Positions 1-13,100 of a DNA stretch of 64,000 nt are shown here, piece after piece (position 1 is the first letter of the stretch; each line of letters begins with the position of its first letter). The DNA lies in contig WHVY01000009.1 of the NCBI GenBank assembly GCA_022266195.1, positions 62,001 to 126,000 on the forward strand. Reading direction: 5' to 3'. The notes under the pieces were generated by a model. The model was given only the letters and a program-made list of their open reading frames with translations, was not told where the DNA came from and ran no database searches. Both the position numbers and the translations under genes were made by a program. Origin of the DNA: Tetranychus cinnabarinus. Its lineage: Eukaryota; Arthropoda; Arachnida; Trombidiformes; Tetranychidae.

Positions 1-1038
1 GGAAAACATGTTTTTGTCTCATCTTTTTACATGGTTATCCCATTGAAAAAAAAAGGTTAAATGTTAAAGTTAAATGATGACAGAAAACAAAAATCAATAG
101 TTGATGAGGTAACAGAATTGATTAACTTTCAATGAGAAAAGTGAACACAAAATTAGCTAATTAAAAGATGAACCATTGGGATGAACAGTAAATGGTCGTT
201 TAAATGGTCACAACATTCAGTCAAATGGCTATTAGGATCAAAGCGACTTAACTGGTATCAATGAAGGTGCAACTTGGTCAAAGCGTTTCCAAAGGCTTAT
301 CCAGAAATGTTCATTTCTTGCTTCAAATTAACTCAAATTGAGGTTAAACAAATCTCCATTCACAAAATTATCTTCTAATAGCTTCCATTCAATCCAAGTC
401 AATTCTGTTACAAATCGATATCAGCTGAAAATTTGCTGATTTTTCTACTTTTGACTTTTATCTAGATTCAACATGAACGAAAAGTAAACTAAAAATTTCA
501 AGTTTTCTGTTTAAATTGATTTTTTTCCTAGAAACTTGACTTTTGGTTTCAATAAAGGAAATCCAAAACTTGAACAAATTAAATTTTCGAAAAATTCGCC
601 AACTCAGATTATCGGCTCTCTAAATTCGTAGCTTTTCAGAGAAAGCTTTAAACTATTGGAATTGAGATTTCGTTTGATTAACGATTTTCCATTGATCTCA
701 TCTAGTACTTTTGATCTATTTTTTTCGTCGGTTGAACGATCGAGATTTTTTTCTAAAATTTTCAGATTTTCCGATTTTCGAAAATGTTGAAAAGATTTTT
801 GGATCAGAATTTTTAAGCTGAAAGTGAGTTTACAAAGTAGAAGCTAATCGAAAGGAAACTTAAATTCACAAAATTCAACACCAGACTGAATAAAAAATAT
901 TAACTATGAAGAAATGGAAATATGTTTAAAGTTTTTGCTGTTATAATGAATTGAAAGGAAAAGTAAAATTTTAATTTTAAGACTTCTCTTGAATGAAGCG
1001 CGTTTACTAATGAAAATTTGATTCGAGTGTTTACTCAC
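1..1038 (-). other. SCYL2 intron at the left edge
   Basis: Starts with the GTGAGT donor of exon 10 (minus strand) and runs off the window. I looked for the next HEAT exon on the minus strand and saw none. The stretch is A+T-rich with no repeat or gene I can support. Confidence 0.6.
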
Positions 1039-1171
1039 CAAGAACAGGTGTCAGAATCGATATCTCAGATAGCTTGGCTTCCAACAAAAGAGGTAAAACA
1101 TCATCAAGAATCTCATTTTTCTCTAAATTATCAATAACCTTGGCAACACAGTTGAGTATATTGGTTTGAAC
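1039..1171 (-). CDS. SCYL2: SCYL2 exon 10 (residues 511-554, HEAT)
   Basis: Acceptor TTTTTCAG, donor GTGAGT. Encodes NLEKNEILDDVLPLLLEAK, matching YLDKWFVLDDILPFL in human. It ends in phase 1 after VL, so the next exon, which lies beyond the window, should begin by completing a Gly codon. Confidence 0.93.
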
Positions 1172-4100
1172 CTGAAAAAAAGGAAGACAAAAGTAAACAG
1201 TTTTTAATGATTGTTTAACCCTTTTCTTTGTTTCCATTTGTTTCTCTTCAACTCTACTTATTTCAATTTACCTGAATTGAATCATTAACTTCAAGAATTT
1301 GTCTCGCCTTTGGTATAACAATTTGCTTAATTGTGTTCTCCTCCAAGTGTTCAATTACTTCGGAAATTGCACTAAGAGCAGCTATCTGTATAATGATGAT
1401 AATAATTTGAAAAGTTATTAAAATAAAATTGAATGTACAAAAAAAGAAGAAAATTGTGAAAATTAAAAAGCAAAATTAAACATCAAATTAAAGTTTAAAG
1501 TTGAACATTGAAATGCTTGAAATGGAAACAATTAATTGTCTTCTAAAAGTAATCAAGTTAACTTGCAATTCAGTCTCATTAATCGCATGTAATTTTACCC
1601 TTTACTGCAAATATAAACAGTTGAACTTGAAAAATTTTCAACAAAAAAAACTTTTCCTTTTGATATCAATTCATCTGAGGAAAGGTCAATTAAAGTGGTA
1701 AAGTTGACCAGAACCAATTATTGTTCAATTATTGATTGAAATTCCCAGGTTAACTTGTGTTAACAATGGCCAATGTCCTAAAGGTTAATGTAATTGAGAC
1801 AACAAAAGGTCAAATTGGGCACACTTTTATCCAAACAAGTTAAATATTACAATTTTGGATGAAAAATGTCCATTCAAAGCAAAGACTTTAAGATGAAAAA
1901 GTAACAAAAAAACTAGAGTAAAAACCAGTAAACCGATTTCAACCAAATTTCAGATTCGACATCTTTAGTTCTTGGACATTTCAGATAGAAATTCGATTAA
2001 ATTTAGTTTCAACCTCAAATAAGGTCATTCTTAAAGTTACCGATCACATAAAATCTAATAATTTCTGACATGAAATGGGCAAAAATGGAAAAGAAAATTT
2101 TGCAAATTTTTTCATCATTTAACTAAACATTCTTGTAATTGACTTTGATTGTTGGTTAAATTATTGATTGAGTTTTCATCTCAATCACCTTCAATTTAGA
2201 TAATTTGAAACTCGATTCACTTTAATCTTCAATGTCAGAGTTATGTCATAGTTCCTCGATTGTGTGGCTGAGTTAATGACTTAGCGCTTTGGTTGTTGTT
2301 AGGATCGTCGAGTTACACTTAACCTTTCACCTCTTCTTTAGTCTCCAGAGAAGAGCCCTTGTAATGCGTCGATAAATATTTTGTGATATTTTTTGGAGTT
2401 CGTTTTGAGGTTAAAAATGCTTTTCTTTAAGAAGTTGGTTCTTTGTTTATTCATAAAGATAAACTAAAAGGTCTCGATGTTCAGTATAAGTGTTCAAGTC
2501 ATTTATCTTGTTCATTTGGAATTTTGATTTTAATTAGCATTTTCGGGTGAAAAATTGAGATTTTCTTTGATGGCAAAGAAACATTGATTATGGCAGTAAA
2601 AATAGCATGCAAGAGAGGGTAAACATGATGAATGTTTTCTTGCTCTCAATGATACATTCAAATATGGAGATAAGAAACGGTTCAATGATGAATGATGTTG
2701 AAACATTTTTTATATTTACTCATGAAATACACCACAAAAGATGATAGAAGCAATACTCTATTAGCTAGACACACATGAGACTAGAAAGTGGTGAAAATTT
2801 TGCTCAAAATATTCAACAACAAAGATTATTATTATTGAAATTAAGTTGATATCAATGCTGACAAAATGATTATTACAGCATTTACATTATCCATTGATAA
2901 TACTGGGATGTTATTAACATGCAGAGGTAACTTTTTTTATTAAACATTCAGATTCTTTTTGCAACTCTTGTAACCAAGGAAAGAAATTTTTTCACTCAAA
3001 TAATAAAGAATTTGGAAATTTTCAAATGATTCGATATTGACGAGTAAAATGTTTGCTCAAATGGAGTCACCATGAATTGATAAAGCTCGGGAAAAACAAA
3101 TGAAACTAATATCAACTCGAGATATTCAATTATTGAAAACTGGGTAAACTCATTACATTTCAATTCAATTTTCAAGGTTCACTTTAATCAAATCACATTT
3201 GAATTAAACTTGAGGCAAACTTGGAAGTAACTTTTAATCAACAAAAATTTTAGTCTTAATTTATGATTATTTTCTCGTCTAAAATGAACCTTTTATGAAC
3301 ATGTAACAAACAGGCATCAAACTGAAAAAGTTTGGAAGCGCTAATTTGAGCAACGCTCATTATTCCAGTGAACAATTTTCTTGATTGTTAAGACAATACC
3401 AATTACAAATGAAGATTAATTACTTAGTGTTGGCTATTTTGTACAAAGAATTGGGCAGAGAAAAGCTAAATGGAGAAATGAGTGAAATCTTGAGAAGTAA
3501 ACTGTAAATCTCAAACTGCAAAATGAAGAGACAAACAGTGAGTAGATTGCTTACAGTGCCTAATCATCAGCTTCAGATTTGCTGATTCAGTGACTCAGTT
3601 AACCATTTGTCTTCTGAGATACTTGCAGGAAATCTTGAGCAAAATTTCAAGGTCACTTAAGAACATTCGAAGCCCTTTCGCTTCAAGTTTAATAACTTTA
3701 AGTCTACTTAACATAAATTTATTTACAAAGTTTTAACTTGGAATGGAAATTTTATCGCAAAACTATTTCAAAGTGATTGAAGTTTCAATAAAAGCTCATT
3801 TTAAGTAAATTATTTGTAACATGATAAACATGGTAACAATTTGAGACTTTTATTCGTTCAACACTTAAGTGATAATATGTTCAGGCAAAGTCGACTATTC
3901 AAATTCAATTTACAAGATGAATTTCTGTATCATTTGCTGATTAATTTAACTTCTTTCTTTTAATTTTCATCGATAAGTGCATTCAATCAATTTCAAGTCC
4001 AAGTGTAAACTAGAAAAGGTTTAAATCTGTATTCTTGAAAGTGAAATGAAAATTTGATAAAATTTAAATATTTTCTTTTTCGTTTTTTTTGTAATAACTT

Positions 4101-7100
4101 TTATTATTACTTTTGTTCTGATAGCTTATTCACTTTCTAATAATATAACCATGAACAAAGTGAATGGCCACAATGGGAATAACATTTTTTCTTACACTGA
4201 ATAATCATAATAAAAAAGGCAACTGTGATGATAAAATAAATGAATTCTGGAAATAGTCGAGATTCAGACGATAAGGAAAACTTTTTCCTCTTCTTTCTCT
4301 CTCTTCATTCAAATCCATTTAAAATCTATTGAACAGTTGGGAATGAAAATGCTAATAGAATGTTACATCGAATATAAAGTAAGAAAAGTTGAGTTTATAT
4401 TGAACATTTAAAGAATGGCGAACAAAACTGGAAAAGATTGATTCATGTTATTATTTCGCTCAATTAAGTCGACAAATTATCATTTGTTATCCAAAGTTAT
4501 TGCAATTTAAAACATTTTTTATCAAATTTTCAAACTTTTCGATAACAGAATATCTTAATCTTTTTATAAATGACATTGCCAGTTCATATTGAACCCATTA
4601 GCTGAACGAAAAAATTCACAAATTCATTTCCAAATTGATTTCCAATGATTCAAGTTTTCCAACGAAATTGATTGATTTGAGTTCGAAATTCAGTTTGAAA
4701 ACTTATTAGTATTTTACTAACGAATCTGACGATTCTTTGCTCAATAAGTTGCTAAAATGATCTTAAAATTTTCTTCGATTTTCTTGATCAATGGTAAAGT
4801 TAAATTTCGAAAACTTTCAGTTCGATTCTTATTCTCATTTGAAATGTGTTAATACGCTTGCATTAAGAGCAAAGATTGATATCGATTGAACCATTCAAGC
4901 TTATAATTGCATCTATTAGGTTGTGATTTGGTCAACTCTTTTGACCACAATCTTGATCTGTGATAATGCCTCTAATGAAACTATAAATAATATAAATTGT
5001 CATCTCAATTGGCATTAGAACTAAAAACATTTCTTCGAGTTCTCTTGTTTTTATTACTTACCTGCTGTTACATTATAATCAAAGTTAGCTTTTGATTTGC
5101 TTGTGAAGCCTCAATACCTTTTCATACGCAATATGAATGTAAATTAATATTTCTTGTTATCACTTTATTCACATGAAATTTAACTGTGAATATTGGATGT
5201 AAAGTGAAAAGGAAAGAGAGAGAGAGAAGAAAAAACTTCCAGTTGAATGAGAAAAGAAAAAGAAAACAATTTGTTTCATAACATTAACATGATTGAAATG
5301 GCTTTACTTTTCTTGGCTCAGATGAGTTTTCATTACTCACCTTGAGGCAGAAAAGCAACTCAATACATGATTAACTGTGCAATACTAAGAGTAAAAAAAA
5401 CATTTAGTCAACAGTTAAAACATTAGAAAATGAAACTTGATAGAAAAGAAGGAAAAGTTGATTACATTTTTCATGGTTGACTATCAAATAAACTATCATT
5501 TACAAGAATAAGACATTTCCATGTTAATAATTTTATGCCAAAATTCAAATGATTAGTAAATTGTTTCAACTTGAATTTCATTTGGAAAGTAAACTCAATT
5601 ATAGCATCGATTTCAACAGTTCACAGGCAAACATGAAACGATAAAAAATGAGCTTCTCTTGACTCTGGAATGTTTGACTACGAAAAAAAGGTAACTCTTG
5701 AGCTTTCCAACAGTTGACCTTTCAACTGTTCAGTTATCAAGGCTTCAACTAGGCGAGTAAATAGCAAGTTGAGGGAAATGATAATAAAAATGAAAATGAT
5801 TTTTTGCAAGAAAAGAAGTGAAAAAGAAGTGAAAAAATGCAACAAAATGTTTTTTTTTCTTTCATTCTTTTACGGTTTGTTCTCAAGTTCTGTTGTGTGT
5901 TCCAATTGAAAAGTATTTACAGCTTTACGATTTGTAACAAGAATATGAAAAGAAAGGAAAAGAATGAGAAAAGAGTTTCAAAATTGTGTTCATGCAACTT
6001 TATCTAATGTTAATATGTATATAACTGTATTCACATTGGTTTATCATGGAATAGGAAAGGAGAAGAAAAAAAAAACTTTTGACAGATTTATCGTTGAATG
6101 TAAAGTAATTCAATCCCTGGAGTAAGAGGAAAGCAGGAAGAAGGAGAAAAAAGTGAAGACTAGAAATGGAAATTGAGAGAAAAATATTTTCCTCAATAAT
6201 CAGGTTGAATTAGACGAAATGCATTTCTTCTTCTTCTCATCAGGTAATGTGAAAACAAGTTGATAATGATTATTCAAGAGACGTTTGTCAATTGTTTCAA
6301 TGTTTAACTGTTCGCATTCAAGTATAAAAATTGTTGGCTGGCGAGCATTTCATTATTAGATTGAAGGGAAAAGAGGAAAATGGTTAATGAATCGTTTTCA
6401 TTTAACTCGATCCATTCAACTTTAAGACTGTTTACTTTATTAAATCAAGTTTTCCTCGAATTTGCGCTTTTGTTTCGAGTTTGGACTTGCAATTGTTTTC
6501 GTATGGGAAAAAAGGTTAATCTGAGAATTTGGTTTTTCTTTTTTTTACTGTCGATTGAAAAATGTAAATATTGAATTGATTTGGAGGGAAACTGGCAAGG
6601 AAATGATATCAAAGTAGATTATGTGTTTGGTATTAGAGATTAAATTATTTTATCTGTTTGATTGAATGGAATCATGAGTCGAGTAGTGATGAGAAGTTAG
6701 GAAATTGAGTTTTCATCTTTAAGGAAAAGGTTAAGTCAATTGTCCACTTGAATTTACTTTTAAGCGAATCTTTTTCAATCTCATTTTTGCTCCACTTTTT
6801 TTTGCAAATCTCACCATTGATATTCAACAGATAACACTTGCATTTTTCATCCCAATCTTCGTTTCCAGTTTTTCAATCTACATTTAGGTGAAAGATTCAA
6901 TTGATCTTGAACTTGTTTTCAACTTTTGACAAGAAATGATTTTTTTTCTTCTCTTTGAAACCTTCGAATGGCTAACTAGTTGCAAGTTGACTTATCAAAA
7001 GATATTCAGGTCGATTGATGGATTTTGTTCATTTTTATCTTGATGAAATGCTATTGAGTAGCGAATGCATTTGATTCTTTCCTTTAGCTTGTTCGTCTCA

Positions 7101-10100
7101 ATGGCAAGAGAAAGTAAAGCAGATGAAATGATCTGATTGAAATGTAATGAAGCAAATAGATTATTTGATGAGAAGGTGAAAGGTTGAATGGAAACAGTAG
7201 TAGATGGTTACTGAATGAATGAGAAATGAATGTTATCTTGGATAACATTTTTACCTATTAGTTGAAGGAGAAGATGAAGATGATGGGTTCAGGTTAAATG
7301 TATTTGCGATCAGAAAAAAGGTATCTAAATATTTTGCTTGTGATCTTTCATTATGGTTGACCATTCATTGGGTAACCAAGTGAAATGTTGAAAGCAAGTA
7401 AATGATGAAGAAGATGATGAAAAGGTTTATGATGATGATGATAAGGTTTAGTTGAACGTGAGTATGAACACGATTGGACAGGGAAGAGGGAAACTAGGTG
7501 AAAATAAGGAGAAGAAGAAGAAGAAGAAAGTAAACTGGAAAAAATAGATTGTATGATATTAAATGAAGACAAACAGAAACTAAATGATTAAAGTCTCTTG
7601 AGAGTCGAAGACAAAAGTAGTAAAAGTCAAAGTAAAATGAGATGAAAGACTTTGATGTGACAGTCTTAAACACATTTTCACCTGTAACTAACAGACAGCT
7701 TTTAACCTTTTTTATGTTGCTTCAAAGTTAACGATAGAAGTTTAATTGTGAATAATTAACAATCAAAAAAGGATCTTAATGTTGATTATTCAGAAACGCG
7801 ATTATTCTTTGTCTTTTTTTGTAACTTTATGTTACGTCAATGGATGAATAGATTTTTCTTTGCTAGTTTCAAGAGCAAGTTTCGGTTACTTTTGAAACTG
7901 TGTTATAATTACGATTAGTTGTCAATGAACAGGTGAGAAGAGACAAAATTTCAAGTTCAAAGGAAAATCAGTTTTGGCTTTTTTTTGTGTTGAATTTTCA
8001 AGACGAATAAAATCAAATCTGTAGAGTTGAGAATGTTTCAAGATGTTGAATCTAATGAATCGAATTACTGGCAACTCGAATAATTTTGACTTGCTTTTGT
8101 ATTATTGCACTTTTACGGTGGTTTGCAACCATAATTCACGAAAGATACCACATTCAATATGATGAAACAACAAGCAACAACAGATGAAAGTTAGGAAAAA
8201 ATATGCAATAAAAAGATTTAAACATCGATTGGATCAACAAGTAAATTTTTCATTTAAATCTGTTGGTAAAAAGAAAAGTTAAAATGAGAAATTACTTTAT
8301 TCATGTTGTTGATCATTTATGAAATTTTTATCACCCTTGACTTTGTTGGTAATGATTTAGGTTAGATTAGGTTGGGTTAGGATGAGAAAGGTAAATGATG
8401 AGCAATAACCATTGAATTAGTGATTTTGGTTTTGAACAAGATTGCAATTGGAAAGAGTTACAATGTAATTGTAACCAATTTTGTGTTTTGTTAAAGGTTG
8501 AAAGGAACGTTAATTAAAAGCTTCCTTTGGTTCTTTTGTTGTTTAATCAACACACACACACAGTTTATATTCACATACACACCTCATACAATGGCACAGA
8601 AGAGGAAAAAAACAGGCAAAACCCAGAAAATGTTTTTTCCTTTCTTTTCTCTTGTTTTTTTTCTTCTTCTACCTTTCACATTGAAGATGGATTATTATTA
8701 ATAAAGTTATATATAACATTGATAAATGGTGAGTAAACCATTGATTCATTCATTTTTTTGTTGAATCATTTGAGCGTTACATCACAACAACAATCAATTA
8801 CACTAATGATTTGTGAAAGAGTCAACAACAAAAAGAAACAGAAACATGAAAATCAAAACTAAAACAAGTTATTTAAGCTGTTCATCATTCTCAGAACTTT
8901 TATCAATCAAAAATCGACAAAATATTCCAACATAAATCGCTCTTTTCACAAGTTGAATCGACTGAACCTTTCAATCGAACGTCGACAAAATTAAAGTTTT
9001 TCAATCAAACTTTGATTTCCATAAAAAGGCATTCGACGAAAATTTTGACATGAAATTCGAGGTCGACTTTTGCTGGGAGTTTTCACTCCCTGAATCTTTC
9101 ATTGAAAATCGAATCTGTTGACCTCAATATTTTCTATTATATTGGTGACCTTTAGTGAACTGGTCAATGAATGATAATACAAAGTTGTAATTAATGATTT
9201 TCAATTGTATTCTCATGGATGGTGAGTGAAAATAAAAACCTGTTTATCTGTTTGCTCTTCTTACAGGGAATCATTAATAATAAACAATATTTCGTATGCC
9301 AATGTCAGCCTTACCTTTTGTATAATAACTTTAATAATGGATAGAGAATAGTTTTTATCTCTAATAATATTCATTAATGCATACTTGGCGTGCCAATGCT
9401 GACAACCCTTACACTGTTCAATAGCATCTCTTTCATCAATCTAAAAACCTTTGTAAAATGAAAGGCAAAAAGGGAAATTCTTAACGTCACAAAGAATATC
9501 ATTTAAATATCTGATTTCACCACCTTAACGATATTCTTGCTCATAATCGTAATAAAACATTCTTAGCCAATACCAATGAAAGAATCGTGATATTAACTAA
9601 TATCATCAATGATCATATTTCTAATTCGCTAAGTATAAGTCTTTTCACCAATTACTCTGAGTGACTTTTGTATTGTGAGCTGATGCTTATTGGCACCCAG
9701 TTTAATTAATTTTGCTGATGGAAAGTGACTTTGAAAACTTTCACTCCAAATGAAAGGGAAAATATTTACGAATCTTTGACTGTAAAAGCAAGTAAATATA
9801 AGTTTTTGGATGAAAAATAAATTTTGTTCTTAATTTGCTCTTAATCAAAATTGGATAATTGGATCGAAGAATTGATTTGCCAAAAAGAAGCTAATTCAAA
9901 TGGCAGCTTTTGTTGATTTTATGTGGATAAACATTTTCCAAGTAATAAAAATGAATAAAACATTGTTTCTGTGAGCATATTAAATCGATTTTTTGGATGG
10001 AAAAATGATTATTAATTTATCAAATAAGAAATAAAGTTTAAAAATGATAACAAAATGAAACTCGAATATAAACGATGTTAGTTTTATGTTCAATATAAAT

Positions 10101-13100
10101 ATTGGATATGTTAAGTAGATATGTGCGACAAGAGCCCAAAGCGAGTTAATTACGTCAGATATTCGAAGGTCATTTTCCAATGATCGCTATCTTACTGTTG
10201 ATGCAAGACGATAACTTGCTGTTGCTGTTACATCGACAGAGAGACAAGACCATACTCGTCTTACTAAAGGATACAGAATTACTTAAACTTGTACTTAGCC
10301 CTTCATTGAACATTAACCGATGCAGCAAAGATAATGGTCTTCTGAAAGTGACTTTCGACTATCGATTAGAGCCAAAATAATCGAGTGATTTTGAATGACC
10401 TTGAAACGCTCAAGTTTCTTTGAACATTTCTCCATCTTATCAAGGCTAGCCATTCAAAAACTGGTTCACCCAAAGTGAAATGATTGTAATACAACTTAAT
10501 GCAACTTTATAATGAAGTTTGTGCATAAAGAATCTGAGCTGATGAATGGTAATCAATGATAGAATCAAACATTTGTTACCTAATTATCGTGTTTCTACTA
10601 ATGTAATTGATTGAAAAAGATGGTTAAACATATTGACCAACGATCTTGCCACTTCTCTAATAAAATGCGCAAGTGATGTATAACTTTATGCACAAACTTC
10701 ATTTGCTATACTCTTTAAATATTACAATTGATAGACCCTAAAGGTGCTGACTTAAGCTTCTTTTCACCCTTGCCACAACATTAATGGCAAGTAAATTCAT
10801 TGGATCAAAAGACGGTAACTTTAATGATTTATGTTGAGATGAGATGTTACCAATTTTGCATCAAAGTTAAACTCATTAATTTTCAAAGTTGATGCATCAT
10901 TGTTCAGAATTTAAACACAAAATGAACACCAAACAATGACTTATCAAAAGCTAATTAATGCAACTATCAAGTTGATTTGATTGTAATAAAAGTTTCCATT
11001 TTACCCTGAATTCACCATGAACATTTATTAATGTTGAAGATTAACCTTACACTAGCCACTGGTGAAGCATGATTAGTGCCAATGATTATCTTGAGAAAAT
11101 GTGTTGAAAAGTGATAAGCAAGTTTCTCTTACCTGAACTTGAGGTTGACTTGAATCCAGGGAATTAAAAAGCATGGGCAGAATTTCATTTTTAATTTCAT
11201 GTTGACCACTTTTCCTAATCAATATGTTAATATTTTCTAATAAAGTTACAGTTGCCTGGAAAAGAATGAAAAGATTAAAAGCTATTAACATGATCAACTG
11301 AAAATTAAAGGTTCGTTATAAGTAAATGCAATTTTGTTTCAATGCAACGATTTTGAATGAATTTCCAGTTTTCCCATTTAATCAAGTTGACACTTTAAAC
11401 CCAAAATTGTTCAATTCATTCAACTTCATTATCAAGTGTGTCAAAATTTGTCAACATTATCATCTTAGGAATAGAAGGGAAAAAAGGATGAACTTTATCG
11501 ATTCAGTTTTTACTTTTCATCAAGAAAATGAAGTTGAAATCGAAAGATGGTGAGAGAGGAAAATGAGTTTCACAGTTGAACAGTAATCAAATTAAAACCA
11601 ATTTCATGTTAAATTGATTAAGAGAAGGATAAAGTTGAATTTATTAAGATTGATAAATGGCAATTGTTTGTATTCAACTGGAAGAAGAAGCGAGTTAGCA
11701 GTTGATTGAAAATAAATGATTACTTGGATAAAGACTAAAAATAGTTTTTCTTTTTATCATGATCATGATGAGGGCATGAGAAGAGTGAAACAGTTTTTTT
11801 TTCTGGTGAAACAAAACTGTCAACTGAGTATCATTTAGACGTTGATCAGTTGGGCAAAGAAAATGATATTTTTCCAGATTAAACTCACATTCACATTTTT
11901 ACAGTCTTTTCACTTCTCAACAGGTTTTTTCTTGCTGATAACTTTATCATGAATGATGATGGAAATCTTTGAAATGTTTTCAAGCTCAAGATGCAAATCA
12001 ATCAATTTTACCATTTCAATTGAATAATATGTTTTTTCATTATTTACCTTTGCTCTTCTTGTGCTGGATTCACCATGAGAAAATCAGACGAAAAGTATTA
12101 GCCTTTTATTCAATGAAAGCTTCCAACTTTAAATCTCAATTTCGTTTTCTTTCTTTTGCTTGCGTTCATTTAACTTTTTTCCACTCCCAGTTTGGATTAT
12201 TCTCAATGGAATGGATTTAATATTTTTCTCATTTTTTTTACTTTTTCCTTCAAATCTTCTTTTTATTCATGCCATTTGAATCTCTCTTTTCATGGATAAT
12301 TCCTTGAGTAAAGATGGATTCGTTTCCTACAGCCTACTCAATAAGCCAAAGTCAAAGCGAAATGATGAAAATGTTTTTACCAAAATGATAGACAGGTGCT
12401 TGTTCATCTCTGTTGCATGTCACTGATAGACTGTGAAATCAATTTTCACTCTTGAAAAATTTGATAACAATGCAAATAACTTTTTCCTCAAAGTTGATGT
12501 TGAGTTGTATTGACCAATTCGTAGTCAAAGTCGTAAACAGCACCAGCGAGCACAAAACTGATATCGTAGCCAATAAACAGATCAGGTTACTATAGTTCCT
12601 CTCATCTAAGGTGGCATAAAACCTTGAGTCATCTAAGGTCATTTTCAGGGAATTTGATCTTTAGTGGTCACCTGAAGGGTAAAATCAAAATTTCTGCATC
12701 TTGAAAAATATTTGTGAACTTGCAACATTTTATCAAGCTTAATTAGGGTGATAAGACGAGTAACGTTAAAAATCGAGCAAACACTGGATTGACCTTCCAT
12801 TTACCCTGGAAACCCGCGTTGGTGGTACCACAATCACTATGACAATAGAAAGATTTTGTCATACAGTAGTGGTTAGGGTTAAGTTAACAAAACAGGGCCA
12901 GAGTTAAGTTAATTTTCAGGTGTCGCCATCTCGGTAATAATTAGTTTTCAGAGAAACTAGACAATAGAGAAATGGACAAAATTAAATTCGATCTTAAAGG
13001 TACTTTTGTTTCTTGTTAGATGGCGACTATGAAAAAAATCTCCCCATTTGTTAACTTAACCCTAACTACTACTGTAATACGTATATGAATCTAAGGTGTA

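Larger units (their letters stand above)
1386..11132 (-). other. 9.7-kb SCYL2 intron carrying Puf relic and small repeats
   Basis: Lies between exons 8 and 9. It contains the decayed Pumilio-like gene (5,062-10,430), a 20-bp inverted-repeat pair (10,511-10,703), short GA, GAA and CA runs, and otherwise A+T-rich DNA. The short open frames elsewhere in it look like chance. Confidence 0.6.

Noticed and set aside
12439..12642. Membrane-like minus-strand frame next to a G+C-richer patch
   Set aside because: Different frames each look partly protein-like (for example GYDISFVLAGAVYDFDY), but I could not assign a family or consistent exon borders, so it is too weak to call.
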